This document shows positions 38,001-51,400 of a stretch of 64,000 bases of DNA, piece after piece. Position 1 is the first letter of the stretch; each line of letters starts with the position of its first letter. The notes beneath the pieces were generated by a model that had not been told where the DNA came from, did no database searches, and was given only the letters and a program-made list of their open reading frames with translations. The position numbers and the translations under genes are program-made. The DNA is taken from the NCBI GenBank assembly GCA_964017155.1, contig OZ024856.1:7701811-7765810 (forward strand), written 5' to 3'. Source of the stretch: Oasisia sp. SBJ-2009 (lineage: Eukaryota > Annelida > Polychaeta > Sabellida > Siboglinidae).

Positions 38001-41000
38001 ACTGTAAACTCGCTTAAATGCGTTCGCGCCAAAATAACGGTATTGTCTCATCGGAAAACTACAACGTAGTACCACTATAATTAGATACTTTTTTTTGGAT
38101 TTGCATAGGCCAGACAACAAAGAATAAAGTACAAGTGGTTGAATTTCGATACTAATAGATAGTGGCTTTGGAAATTGCGAGAAACACCCCAAAATGCGCT
38201 TACGCCAATATAAGGGTATTTTCTCTTCTGAAAAATACAACGTACCAATACAGTTCGTTAGTTTTATGGATCGTCATCGGTTCCTGGACTAGAAATCAAT
38301 TACAACTTGTCGAGCTTCCAAAGTGGTGCCTATATTTCGGAAATTACGCTAATCACCCTCAAAGTTCGCTTACGCCAATGCAAAGTTATTTTCACATCTG
38401 AAACCTACAATGTACCACTACTATTCGTGACCTTTGTGGATTCCCGTGGTTCCCAGGGCGAAGAGTCATGTACAAGTGGTCGTGCTTCGATACGCGTACC
38501 TATTTTTTCGGAAATTACGTTAAACTCCCTTAAATGCGTTCGCGCCAAATTAACGGTATTATCTCAACGAAAAACTACATCGTAGTACGACTATATTAAG
38601 ATACTTTTTTTGGATTTGTATAGTCCAGACAACGAGGAATAAAGTGCACGGGGTTGAATTTCGATACTAATAGATAGTGATTTTCGAAATTTCGATAAAC
38701 ACCCCAAAGTGCGCTTGCGCCAATATAAGGGTATTTTCTCTTCTGAAAAATACAACATACAAATACAGTTCGTTAGTTTTATGGATCGTCATCGGTTCCC
38801 GAACTAGAAATCGACTACAACTTGTCGAGCTTCCAAAATTGTGCCTATATTTCGGAAATTACGCTAATCACCCTCAAAGTGCGCTTACGCCAATGCAAAG
38901 TTATTTTCACATCTGAAACCTACAATGTACCACTACTATTCGTGACATTTGTGGATTCGCATGGTTCCCAGGGCGAAGAGGCAAGTACAAGTGGTCCTGC
39001 TTCGATAAGCGTACCTATTTTTTCGGAAATTACGTTAAACTCCCTTAAATGCGTTCGCGCCAAATTAACGGTATTATCTCATCGGAAAACTACATCGTAG
39101 TACGACTATAATAAAATACTTTTTTTGGATTTGTATAGTCCAGACAACGAGGAATAAAGAACACGGGGTTGAATTTCGATACTAATAGATGGTGATTTTC
39201 GAAATTGCGATAATCACCCCAAAGTGCGCTTGCGCCAATATAAGGGTATTTTCTCTTCTGAAAAATACAACGTACAAATACAGTTCGTTAGTTTTATGGA
39301 TCGTCATCGGTTCCCGAACTAGAAATCGACTACAACTTGTCGAGCTTCCAAAATGGTGCCTATATTTCGGAAATTACGCTAATCACCCTCAAAGTGCGCT
39401 TACGCCAAAGCAAAGTTATTTTCACATCTGAAACCTACAATGTACCACTAATCTTCGTGACATGTGTGGAATCGCATGATTCCCAGAACGAAGAGTCAAG
39501 TACAAGTGGGCGTGCTTCGATACTCGTACCTATTTTTTCGGAAATTACTCTAAACTCGCTTAAATGAGTTCGCGCCAAAATAACGGAATTGTCTCATCGG
39601 AAAACTACAACGTAGTACCACTATAATTATATACTTTTTTTTGGATTTGCATAGGCCAGACAACAAGGAATAAAGGACAAGTGGTTGAATTTCGATACTA
39701 ATAGATAGTGGCTTTGGAAATTGCGAGAAACACCCCAAAATGCGCTTACGCCAATATAAGGGTATTTTCTCTTCTGAAAAATGCAACGTACAAATACAGT
39801 TCGTTAGTTTTATGGATCGTCATCGGTTCCCGGACTAGAAATCAACTACAACTTGTCGAGCTTCCAAAATGGTGCCTATATTTCGGAAATTACGCTAATC
39901 ACCCTCAAAGTGCGCTTACGCCAAAGCAAAGTTATTTTCACATCTGAAACCTACAATGTACCACTAATCTTCGTGACATGTGTGGATTCGCATGATTCCC
40001 AGAACGAAGAGTCAAGTACAAGTGGGCGTGCTTCGATACTCGTACTTATTTTTTCGGAAATTACTGTAAACTCGCTTAAATGCGTTCGCGCCAAAATAAC
40101 GGTATTGTCTCATCGGAAAACTACAACGTAGTACCACTATAATTAGATACTTTTTTTTGGATTTGCATAGGCCAGACAACAAAGAATAAAGTACAAGTGG
40201 TTGAATTTCGATACTAATAGATAGTGGCTTTGGAAATTGCGAGAAACACCCCAAAATGCGCTTACGCCAATATAAGGGTATTTTCTCTTCTGAAAAATAC
40301 AACGTACCAATACAGTTCGTTAGTTTTATGGATCGTCATCGGTTCCTGGACTAGAAATCAATTACAACTTGTCGAGCTTCCAAAGTGGTGCCTATATTTC
40401 GGAAATTACGCTAATCACCCTCAAAGTTCGCTTACGCCAATGCAAAGTTATTTTCACATCTGAAACCTACAATGTACCACTACTATTCGTGACCTTTGTG
40501 GATTCCCGTGGTTCCCAGGGCGAAGAGTCATGTACAAGTGGTCGTGCTTCGATACGCGTACCTATTTTTTCGGAAATTACGTTAAACTCCCTTAAATGCG
40601 TTCGCGCCAAATTAACGGTATTATCTCAACGAAAAACTACATCGTAGTACGACTATATTAAGATACTTTTTTTGGATTTGTATAGTCCAGACAACGAGGA
40701 ATAAAGTGCACGGGGTTGAATTTCGATACTAATAGATAGTGATTTTCGAAATTTCGATAAACACCCCAAAGTGCGCTTGCGCCAATATAAGGGTATTTTC
40801 TCTTCTGAAAAATACAACATACAAATACAGTTCGTTAGTTTTATGGATCGTCATCGGTTCCCGAACTAGAAATCGACTACAACTTGTCGAGCTTCCAAAA
40901 TTGTGCCTATATTTCGGAAATTACGCTAATCACCCTCAAAGTGCGCTTACGCCAATGCAAAGTTATTTTCACATCTGAAACCTACAATGTACCACTACTA

Positions 41001-42800
41001 TTCGTGACATTTGTGGATTCGCATGGTTCCCAGGGCGAAGAGGCAAGTACAAGTGGTCCTGCTTCGATAAGCGTACCTATTTTTTCGGAAATTACGTTAA
41101 ACTCCCTTAAATGCGTTCGCGCCAAATTAACGGTATTATCTCATCGGAAAACTACATCGTAGTACGACTATAATAAAATACTTTTTTTGGATTTGTATAG
41201 TCCAGACAACGAGGAATAAAGAACACGGGGTTGAATTTCGATACTAATAGATGGTGATTTTCGAAATTGCGATAATCACCCCAAAGTGCGCTTGCGCCAA
41301 TATAAGGGTATTTTCTCTTCTGAAAAATACAACGTACAAATACAGTTCGTTAGTTTTATGGATCGTCATCGGTTCCCGAACTAGAAATCGACTACAACTT
41401 GTCGAGCTTCCAAAATGGTGCCTATATTTCGGAAATTACGCTAATCACCCTCAAAGTGCGCTTACGCCAATGCAAAGTAATTTTCACATCTGAAACCTAC
41501 AATGTACCACTACTCTTCGTGACATGTGTGGATTCGCATGATTCCCAGAACGAAGAGTCAAGTACAAGTGGGCGTGCTTCGATACGCGTACCTATTTTTT
41601 CGGAAATTACGTTAAACTCCCTTAAATGCGTTCGCGCCAAATTAACGGTATTATCTCATCGGAAAACTACATCGTAGTACGACTATATTAAGATACTTTT
41701 TTTGGATTTGTATAGTCCAGACAACGAGGAATAAAGTGCACGGGGTTGAATTTCGATACTAATAGATAGTGATTTTCGAAATTTCGATAAACACCCGAAA
41801 GTGCGCATGCGCCAATATAAGGGTATTTTCTCTTCTGAAAAATACAACGTACACATACAGTTCGTTTATTTTATGGATCGTCATCGGTTCCCGAACTAGA
41901 AATCGACTACAACTTGTCGAGCTTCCAAAATGGTGCCTATATTTCGGAAATTACGCTAATCACCCTCAAAGTGCGCTTACGCCAAAGCAAAGTTATTTTC
42001 ACATCTGAAACCTACAATGTACCACTAATCTTCGTGACATGTGTGGATTCGCATGATTCCCAGAACGAAGAGTCAAGTACAAGTGGGCGTGCTTCGATAC
42101 TCGTACCTATTTTTTCGGAAATTACTGTAAACTCGCTTAAATGCGTTCGCGCCAAAATAACGGTATTGTCTCATCGGAAAACTACAACGTAGTACCACTA
42201 TAATTATATACTTTTTTTTTGGATTTGCATAGGCCAGACAACAAAGAATAAAGAACAAGTGGTTGAATTTCGATACTAATAGATAGTGGCTTTGGAAATT
42301 GCGAGAAACACCCCAAAATGCGCTTACGCCAATATAAGGGTATTTTCTCTTCTGAAAAATACAACGTACCAATACAGTTCGTTAGTTTTATGGATCGTCA
42401 TCGGTTCCTGGACTAGAAATCAATTACAACTTGTCGAGCTTCCAAAGTGGTGCCTATATTTCGGAAATTACGCTAATCACCCTCAAAGTTCGCTTACGCC
42501 AATGCAAAGTTATTTTCACATCTGAAACCTACAATGTACCACTACTATTCGTGACATGTGTGGATTCGCATGATTCCCAGAACGAAGAGTCAAGTACAAG
42601 TGGGCGTGCTTCGATACTCGTACCTATTTTTTCGGAAATTACTGTAAACTCGCTTAAATGCGTTCGCGCCAAAATAACGGTATTGTCTCATCGGAAAACT
42701 ACAACGTAGTACCACTATAATTATATACTTTTTTTGGATTTGCATAGGCCAGACAACAAGGAATAAAGTACAAGTGGTTGAATTTCGATACTAATAGATA
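35070..42800 (+). repeat. HOR block 7: 15 units, G-F-K-(L-V-P-Q/K)x2-L-N-D-Q
   Basis: Units at 35070, 35585, 36100, 36615, 37130, 37646, 38162, 38677, 39192, 39708, 40224, 40739, 41254, 41769 and 42286. L-V-P-Q/K occurs twice in tandem, 2062 bp each, starting at 36615 and 38677, and a third L follows. The units at 38162 and 40224 have a Q head and a K tail (gattcccgtgg, ctcaacgaaaaac), the junction expected from a Q x K exchange that duplicated L-V-P. Confidence 0.86.
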
Positions 42801-44862
42801 GTGGCTTTTGGAATTGCGAGAAACACCCCAAAATGCGCTTACGCCAATATAAGGGTGTTTTCTCTTCTGAAAAATACAACATACAAATACAGTTCGTTAG
42901 TTTTATGGATCGTCATCGGTTCCCGAACTAGAAATCGACTACAACTTGTCGAGCTTCCAAAATTGTGCCTATATTTCGGAAATTACGCTAATCACCCTCA
43001 AAGTGCGCTTACGCCAATGCAAAGTTATTTTCACATCTGAAACCTACAATGTACCACTACTATTCGTGACATTTGTGGATTCGCATGGTTCCCAGGGCGA
43101 AGAGGCAAGTACAAGTGGTCCTGCTTCGATAAGCGTACCTATTTTTTCGGAAATTACGTTAAACTCCCTTAAATGCGTTCGCGCCAAATTAACGGTATTA
43201 TCTCATCGGAAAACTACATCGTAGTACGACTATAATAAAATACTTTTTTTGGATTTGTATAGTCCAGACAACGAGGAATAAAGAACACGGGGTTGAATTT
43301 CGATACTAATAGATGGTGATTTTCGAAATTGCGATAATCACCCCAAAGTGCGCTTGCGCCAATATAAGGGTATTTTCTCTTCTGAAAAATACAACGTACA
43401 AATACAGTTCGTTAGTTTTATGGATCGTCATCGGTTCCCGAACTAGAAATCGACTACAACTTGTCGAGCTTCCAAAATGGTGCCTATATTTCGGAAATTA
43501 CGCTAATCACCCTCAAAGTGCGCTTACGCCAATGCAAAGTAATTTTCACATCTGAAACCTACAATGTACCACTACTCTTCGTGACATGTGTGGATTCGCA
43601 TGATTCCCAGAACGAAGAGTCAAGTACAAGTGGGCGTGCTTCGATACGCGTACCTATTTTTTCGGAAATTACGTTAAACTCCCTTAAATGCGTTCGCGCC
43701 AAATTAACGGTATTATCTCATCGGAAAACTACATCGTAGTACGACTATATTAAGATACTTTTTTTGGATTTGTATAGTCCAGACAACGAGGAATAAAGTG
43801 CACGGGGTTGAATTTCGATACTAATAGATAGTGATTTTCGAAATTTCGATAAACACCCGAAAGTGCGCATGCGCCAATATAAGGGTATTTTCTCTTCTGA
43901 AAAATACAACGTACACATACAGTTCGTTTATTTTATGGATCGTCATCGGTTCCCGAACTAGAAATCGACTACAACTTGTCGAGCTTCCAAAATGGTGCCT
44001 ATATTTCGGAAATTACGCTAATCACCCTCAAAGTGCGCTTACGCCAAAGCAAAGTTATTTTCACATCTGAAACCTACAATGTACCACTAATCTTCGTGAC
44101 ATGTGTGGATTCGCATGATTCCCAGAACGAAGAGTCAAGTACAAGTGGGCGTGCTTCGATACTCGTACCTATTTTTTCGGAAATTACTGTAAACTCGCTT
44201 AAATGCGTTCGCGCCAAAATAACGGTATTGTCTCATCGGAAAACTACAACGTAGTACCACTATAATTAGATACTTTTTTTTTGGATTTGCATAGGCCAGA
44301 CAACAAAGAATAAAGAACAAGTGGTTGAATTTCGATACTAATAGATAGTGGCTTTGGAAATTGCGAGAAACACCCCAAAATGCGCTTACGCCAATATAAG
44401 GGTATTTTCTCTTCTGAAAAATACAACGTACCAATACAGTTCGTTAGTTTTATGGATCGTCATCGGTTCCTGGACTAGAAATCAATTACAACTTGTCGAG
44501 CTTCCAAAGTGGTGCCTATATTTCGGAAATTACGCTAATCACCCTCAAAGTTCGCTTACGCCAATGCAAAGTTATTTTCACATCTGAAACCTACAATGTA
44601 CCACTACTATTCGTGACATGTGTGGATTCGCATGATTCCCAGAACGAAGAGTCAAGTACAAGTGGGCGTGCTTCGATACTCGTACCTATTTTTTCGGAAA
44701 TTACTGTAAACTCGCTTAAATGCGTTCGCGCCAAAATAACGGTATTGTCTCATCGGAAAACTACAACGTAGTACCACTATAATTATATACTTTTTTTGGA
44801 TTTGCATAGGCCAGACAACAAGGAATAAAGTACAAGTGGTTGAATTTCGATACTAATAGATA
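42801..44862 (+). repeat. HOR block 8: 4 units, G/L-N-D-Q
   Basis: Units at 42801, 43316, 43831 and 44348. The first has a G head (gggtgttttc, g at 42857) and then L markers (aacatacaaat from about 42880, ccaaaattgtgcc, gaagaggcaag). The switch lies within about 24 bp and removes A/F and K. N-D-Q (43316-44862) repeats the N-D-Q at 41254-42800, offset 2062 bp. Confidence 0.86.
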
Positions 44863-47438
44863 GTGGCTTTTGGAATTGCGAGAAACACCCCAAAATGCGC
44901 TTACGCCAATATAAGGGTGTTTTCTCTTCTGAAAAATACAACTTACCAATACAGTTCGTTAGTTTTATGGATCGTCATCGGTTCCCGGACTAGAAATCAA
45001 TTACAGCTTGTCGAGCTTCCAAAATGGTGCCTATATTTCGGAAATTACGCTAATCACCCTCAAAGTTCGCTTACGCCAATGCAAAGTTATTTTCACATCT
45101 GAAACCTACAATGTTCCACTACTATTCGTGACCTTTGTGGATTCGCGTGGTTCCCAGGGCGAAGAGTCATGTACAAGTGGTCGTGCTTCGATACGCGTAC
45201 CTATTTTTTCGGAAATTACGTTAAACTCCCTTAAATGCGTTCGCGCCAAATTGACGGTATTATCTCATCGGAAAACTACATCGTAGTACGACTATATTAA
45301 GATACTTTTTTTGGATTTGTATAGTCCAGACAACGAGGAATAAAGTGCACGGGGTTGAATTTCGATACTAATAGATAGTGATTTTGGAAATTTCGATAAA
45401 CACCCCAAAGTGCGCTTGCGCCAATATAAGGGTATTTTCTCTTCTGAAAAATACAACGTACAAATACAGTTCGTTAGTTTTATGGATCGTCATCGGTTCC
45501 CGAACTAGAAATCGACTACAACTTGTCGAGCTTCCAAAATGGTGCCTATATTTCGGAAATTACGCTAATCACCCTCAAAGTGCGCTTACGCCAATGCAAA
45601 GTTATTTTCACATCTGAAACCTACAATGTACCACTACTCTTCGTGACATGTGTGGATTCGCATGATTCCCAGAACGAAGAGTCAAGTTCAAGTGGGCGTG
45701 CTTCGATACTCGTACCTATTTTTTCCGAAATTACTGTAAACTCGCTTAAATGCGTTCGCGCCAAAACAACGGTATTGTCTCATCGGAAAACTACAACGTA
45801 GTACCACTATAATTAGATACTTTTTTTGGATTTGCACAGGCCAGACAACGAGGAATAAAGTACAAGTGGTTGAATTTCGATACTAATAGATAGTGGCTTT
45901 AGAAATTGCGAGAAACACCCCAAAATGCGCTTACGCCAATATAAGGGTATTTTCTCTTCTGAAAAATACAACGTACAAATACAGTTCGTTAGTTTTATGG
46001 ATCGTCATCGGTTCCCGGACTAGAAATCAATTACAGCTTGTCGAGCTTCCAAAATGGTGCCTATATTTCGGAAATTACGCTAATCACCCTCAAAGTTCGC
46101 TTACGCCAATGCAAAGTTATTTTCACATCTGAAACCTACAATGTACCACTACTATTCGTGACCTTTGTGGATTCCCGTGGTTCCCAGGGCGAAGAGTCAT
46201 GTACAAGTGGTCGTGCTTCGATACGCGTACCTATTTTTTCGGAAATTACGTTAAACTCCCTTAAATGCGTTCGCGCCAAATTAACGGTATTATCTCAAAG
46301 AAAAACTACATCGTAGTACGACTATATTAAGATACTTTTTTTGGATTTGTATAGTCCAGACAACGAGGAATAAAGTGCACGGGGTTGAATTTCGATACTA
46401 ATAGATAGTGATTTTCGAAATTTCGATAAACACCCCAAAGTGCGCTTGCGCCAATATAAGGGTATTTTCTCTTCTGAAAAATACAACATACAAATACAGT
46501 TCGTTAGTTTTATGGATCGTCATCGGTTCCCGAACTAGAAATCGACTACAACTTGTCGAGCTTCCAAAATTGTGCCTATATTTCGGAAATTACGCTAATC
46601 ACCCTCAAAGTGCGCTTACGCCAATGCAAAGTTATTTTCACATCTGAAACCTACAATGTACCACTACTATTCGTGACATTTGTGGATTCGCATGGTTCCC
46701 AGGGCGAAGAGGCAAGTACAAGTGGTCCTGCTTCGATAAGCGTACCTATTTTTTCGGAAATTACGTTAAACTCCCTTAAATGCGTTCGCGCCAAATTAAC
46801 GGTATTGTCTCATCGGAAAACTACAACGTAGTACCACTATAATTAGATACTTTTTTTTGGATTTGCATAGGCCAGACAACAAAGAATAAAGAACAAGTGG
46901 TTGAATTTCGATACTAATAGATAGTGGCTTTGGAAATTGCGAGAAACACCCCAAAATGCGCTTACGCCAATATAAGGGTATTTTCTCTTCTGAAAAATAC
47001 AACGTACCAATACAGTTCGTTAGTTTTATGGATCGTCATCGGTTCCTGGACTAGAAATCAGTTACAACTTGTCGAGCTTCCAAAGTGGTGCCTATATTTC
47101 GGAAATTACGCTAATCACCCTCAAAGTTCGCTTACGCCAATGCAAAGTTATTTTCACATCTGAAACCTACAATGTACCACTACTATTCGTGACATGTGTG
47201 GATTCGCATGATTCCCAGAACGAAGAGTCAAGTACAAGTGGGCGTGCTTCGATACTCGTACCTATTTTTTCGGAAATTACTGTAAACTCGCTTAAATGCG
47301 TTCGCGCCAAAATAACGGTATTGTCTCATCGGAAAACTACAACGTAGTACCACTATAATTATATACTTTTTTTGGATTTGCATAGGCCAGACAACAAGGA
47401 ATAAAGTACAAGTGGTTGAATTTCGATACTAATAGATA
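44863..47438 (+). repeat. HOR block 9: 5 units, G-F-K-L/D-Q
   Basis: Units at 44863, 45378, 45893, 46408 and 46924. The 46408 unit is L up to ccaaattaac (t at 46796) and D-like from g at 46807 (gtctcatcgg, acaacg, aaagaacaagtgg). The switch lies within about 11 bp and removes V-P-Q-N-D. K has a private ctcaaagaaaaac in place of ctcaacgaaaaac. Confidence 0.86.
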
Positions 47439-48469
47439 GTGGCTTTTGTAATTGCGAGAAACACCCCAAAATGCGCTTACGCCAATATAAGGGTGTTTTC
47501 TCTTCTGAAAAATACAACTTACCAATACAGTTCGTTAGTTTTATGGATCGTCATCGGTTCCCGGACTAGAAATCAATTACAGCTTGTCGAGCTTCCAAAA
47601 TGGTGCCTATATTTCGGAAATTACGCTAATCACCCTCAAAGTGCGCTTACGCCAAAGCAAAGTTATTTTCACATCTGAAACCTACAATGTACCACTAATC
47701 TTCGTGACATGTGTGGATTCGCATGATTCCCAGAACGAAGAGTCAAGTACAAGTGGGCGTGCTTCGATACTCGTACCTATTTTTTCGGAAATTACTGTAA
47801 ACTCGCTTAAATGCGCTCGCGCCAAAATAACGGTATTGTCTCATCGGAAAACTACAACGTAGTACCACTATAATTAGATACTTTTTTTTGGATTTGCATA
47901 GGCCAGACAACAAAGAATAAAGAACAAGTGGTTGAATTTCGATACTAATAGATAGTGGCTTTGGAAATTGCGAGAAACACCCCAAAATGCGCTTACGCCA
48001 ATATAAGGGTATTTTCTCTTCTGAAAAATACAACGTACCAATACAGTTCGTTAGTTTTATGGATCTTCATCGGTTCCTGGACTAGAAATCAATTACAACT
48101 TGTCGAGCTTCCAAAGTGGTGCCTATATTTCGGAAATTACGCTAATCACCCTCAAAGTTGGCTTACGCCAATGCAAAGTTATTTTCACATCTGAAACCTA
48201 CAATGTACCACTACTATTCGTGACATGTGTGGATTCGCATGATTCCCAGAACGAAGAGTCAAGTACAAGTGGGCGTGCTTCGATACTCGTACCTATTTTT
48301 TCGGAAATTACTGTAAACTCGCTTAAATGCGTTCGCGCCAAAATAACGGTATTGTCTCATCGGAAAACTACAACGTAGTACCACTATAATTATATACTTT
48401 TTTTGGATTTGCATAGGCCAGACAACAAGGAATAAAGTACAAGTGGTTGAATTTCGATACTAATAGATA
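47439..48469 (+). repeat. HOR block 10: 2 units, G/D-Q
   Basis: Units at 47439 and 47955, the shortest block. The 47439 unit starts as G (with private ggcttttgtaatt) and switches to D-type sequence between 47582 and 47643. Its D part carries aaatgcgctcg (c at 47816), shared only with the D unit at 31463, 31 units upstream. Q (47955) has private ggatcttcatcgg and tcaaagttggc. Confidence 0.83.
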
Positions 48470-51400
48470 GTGGCTTTTGGAATTGCGAGAAACACCCCAA
48501 AATGCGCTTACGCCAATATAAGGGTGTTTTCTCTTCTGAAAAATACAACTTACCAATACAGTTCGTTAGTTTTATGGATCGTCATCGGTTCCCGGACTAG
48601 AAATCAATTACAGCTTGTCGAGCTTCCAAAATGGTGCCTATATTTCGGAAATTACGCTAATCACCCTCAAAGTTCGCTTACGCCAATGCAAAGTTATTTT
48701 CACATCTGAAACCTACAATGTTCCACTACTATTCGTGACCTTTGTGGATTCGCGTGGTTCCCAGGGCGAAGAGTCATGTACAAGTGGTCGTGCTTCGATA
48801 CGCGTACCTATTTTTTCGGAAATTACGTTAAACTCCCTTAAATGCGTTCGCGCCAAATTGACGGTATTATCTCATCGGAAAACTACATCGTAGTACGACT
48901 ATATTAAGATACTTTTTTTGGATTTGTATAGTCCAGACAACGAGGAATAAAGTGCACGGGGTTGAATTTCGATACTAATAGATAGTGATTTTGGAAATTT
49001 CGATAAACACCCCAAAGTGCGCTTGCGCCAATATAAGGGTATTTTCTCTTCTGAAAAATACAACGTACAAATACAGTTCGTTAGTTTTATGGATCGTCAT
49101 CGGTTCCCGAACTAGAAATCGACTACAACTTGTCGAGCTTCCAAAATGGTGCCTATATTTCGGAAATTACGCTAATCACCCTCAAAGTGCGCTTACGCCA
49201 ATGCAAAGTTATTTTCACATCTGAAACCTACAATGTACCACTACTCTTCGTGACATGTGTGGATTCGCATGATTCCCAGAACGAAGAGTCAAGTTCAAGT
49301 GGGCGTGCTTCGATACTCGTACCTATTTTTTCCGAAATTACTGTAAACTCGCTTAAATGCGTTCGCGCCAAAACAACGGTATTGTCTCATCGGAAAACTA
49401 CAACGTAGTACCACTATAATTAGATACTTTTTTTGGATTTGCACAGGCCAGACAACGAGGAATAAAGTACAAGTGGTTGAATTTCGATACTAATAGATAG
49501 TGGCTTTAGAAATTGCGAGAAACACCCCAAAATGCGCTTACGCCAATATAAGGGTATTTTCTCTTCTGAAAAATACAACGTACAAATACAGTTCGTTAGT
49601 TTTATGGATCGTCATCGGTTCCCGGACTAGAAATCAATTACAGCTTGTCGAGCTTCCAAAATGGTGCCTATATTTCGGAAATTACGCTAATCACCCTCAA
49701 AGTTCGCTTACGCCAATGCAAAGTTATTTTCACATCTGAAACCTACAATGTACCACTACTATTCGTGACCTTTGTGGATTCCCGTGGTTCCCAGGGCGAA
49801 GAGTCATGTACAAGTGGTCGTGCTTCGATACGCGTACCTATTTTTTCGGAAATTACGTTAAACTCCCTTAAATGCGTTCGCGCCAAATTAACGGTATTAT
49901 CTCAACGAAAAACTACATCGTAGTACGACTATATTAAGATACTTTTTTTGGATTTGTATAGTCCAGACAACGAGGAATAAAGTGCACGGGGTTGAATTTC
50001 GATACTAATAGATAGTGATTTTCGAAATTTCGATAAACACCCCAAAGTGCGCTTGCGCCAATATAAGGGTATTTTCTCTTCTGAAAAATACAACATACAA
50101 ATACAGTTCGTTAGTTTTATGGATCGTCATCGGTTCCCGAACTAGAAATCGACTACAACTTGTCGAGCTTCCAAAATTGTGCCTATATTTCGGAAATTAC
50201 GCTAATCACCCTCAAAGTGCGCTTACGCCAATGCAAAGTTATTTTCACATCTGAAACCTACAATGTACCACTACTATTCGTGACATTTGTGGATTCGCAT
50301 GGTTCCCAGGGCGAAGAGGCAAGTACAAGTGGTCCTGCTTCGATAAGCGTACCTATTTTTTCGGAAATTATGTTAAACTCCCTTAAATGCGTTCGCGCCA
50401 AATTAACGGTATTATCTCATCGGAAAACTACATCGTAGTACGACTATAATAAAATACTTTTTTTGGATTTGTATAGTCCAGACAACGAGGAATAAAGAAC
50501 ACGGGGTTGAATTTCGATACTAATAGATGGGGATTTTCGAAATTGCGATAATCACCCCAAAGTGCGCTTGCGCCAATATAAGGGTATTTTCTCTTCTGAA
50601 AAATACAACGTACAAATACAGTTCGTTAGTTTTATGGATCGTCATCGGTTCCCGAACTAGAAATCGACTACAACTTGTCGAGCTTCCAAAATGGTGCCTA
50701 TATTTCGGAAATTACGCTAATCACCCTCAAAGTGCGCTTACGCCAAAGCAAAGTTATTTTCACATCTGAAACCTACAATGTACCACTAATCTTCGTGACA
50801 TGTGTGGAATCGCATGATTCCCAGAACGAAGAGTCAAGTACAAGTGGGCGTGCTTCGATACTCGTACCTATTTTTTCGGAAATTACTCTAAACTCGCTTA
50901 AATGAGTTCGCGCCAAAATAACGGAATTGTCTCATCGGAAAACTACAACGTAGTACCACTATAATTATATACTTTTTTTTGGATTTGCATAGGCCAGACA
51001 ACAAGGAATAAAGGACAAGTGGTTGAATTTCGATACTAATAGATAGTGGCTTTGGAAATTGCGAGAAACACCCCAAAATGCGCTTACGCCAATATAAGGG
51101 TATTTTCTCTTCTGAAAAATGCAACGTACAAATACAGTTCGTTAGTTTTATGGATCGTCATCGGTTCCCGGACTAGAAATCAACTACAACTTGTCGAGCT
51201 TCCAAAATGGTGCCTATATTTCGGAAATTACGCTAATCACCCTCAAAGTGCGCTTACGCCAAAGCAAAGTTATTTTCACATCTGAAACCTACAATGTACC
51301 ACTAATCTTCGTGACATGTGTGGATTCGCATGATTCCCAGAACGAAGAGTCAAGTACAAGTGGGCGTGCTTCGATACTCGTACTTATTTTTTCGGAAATT

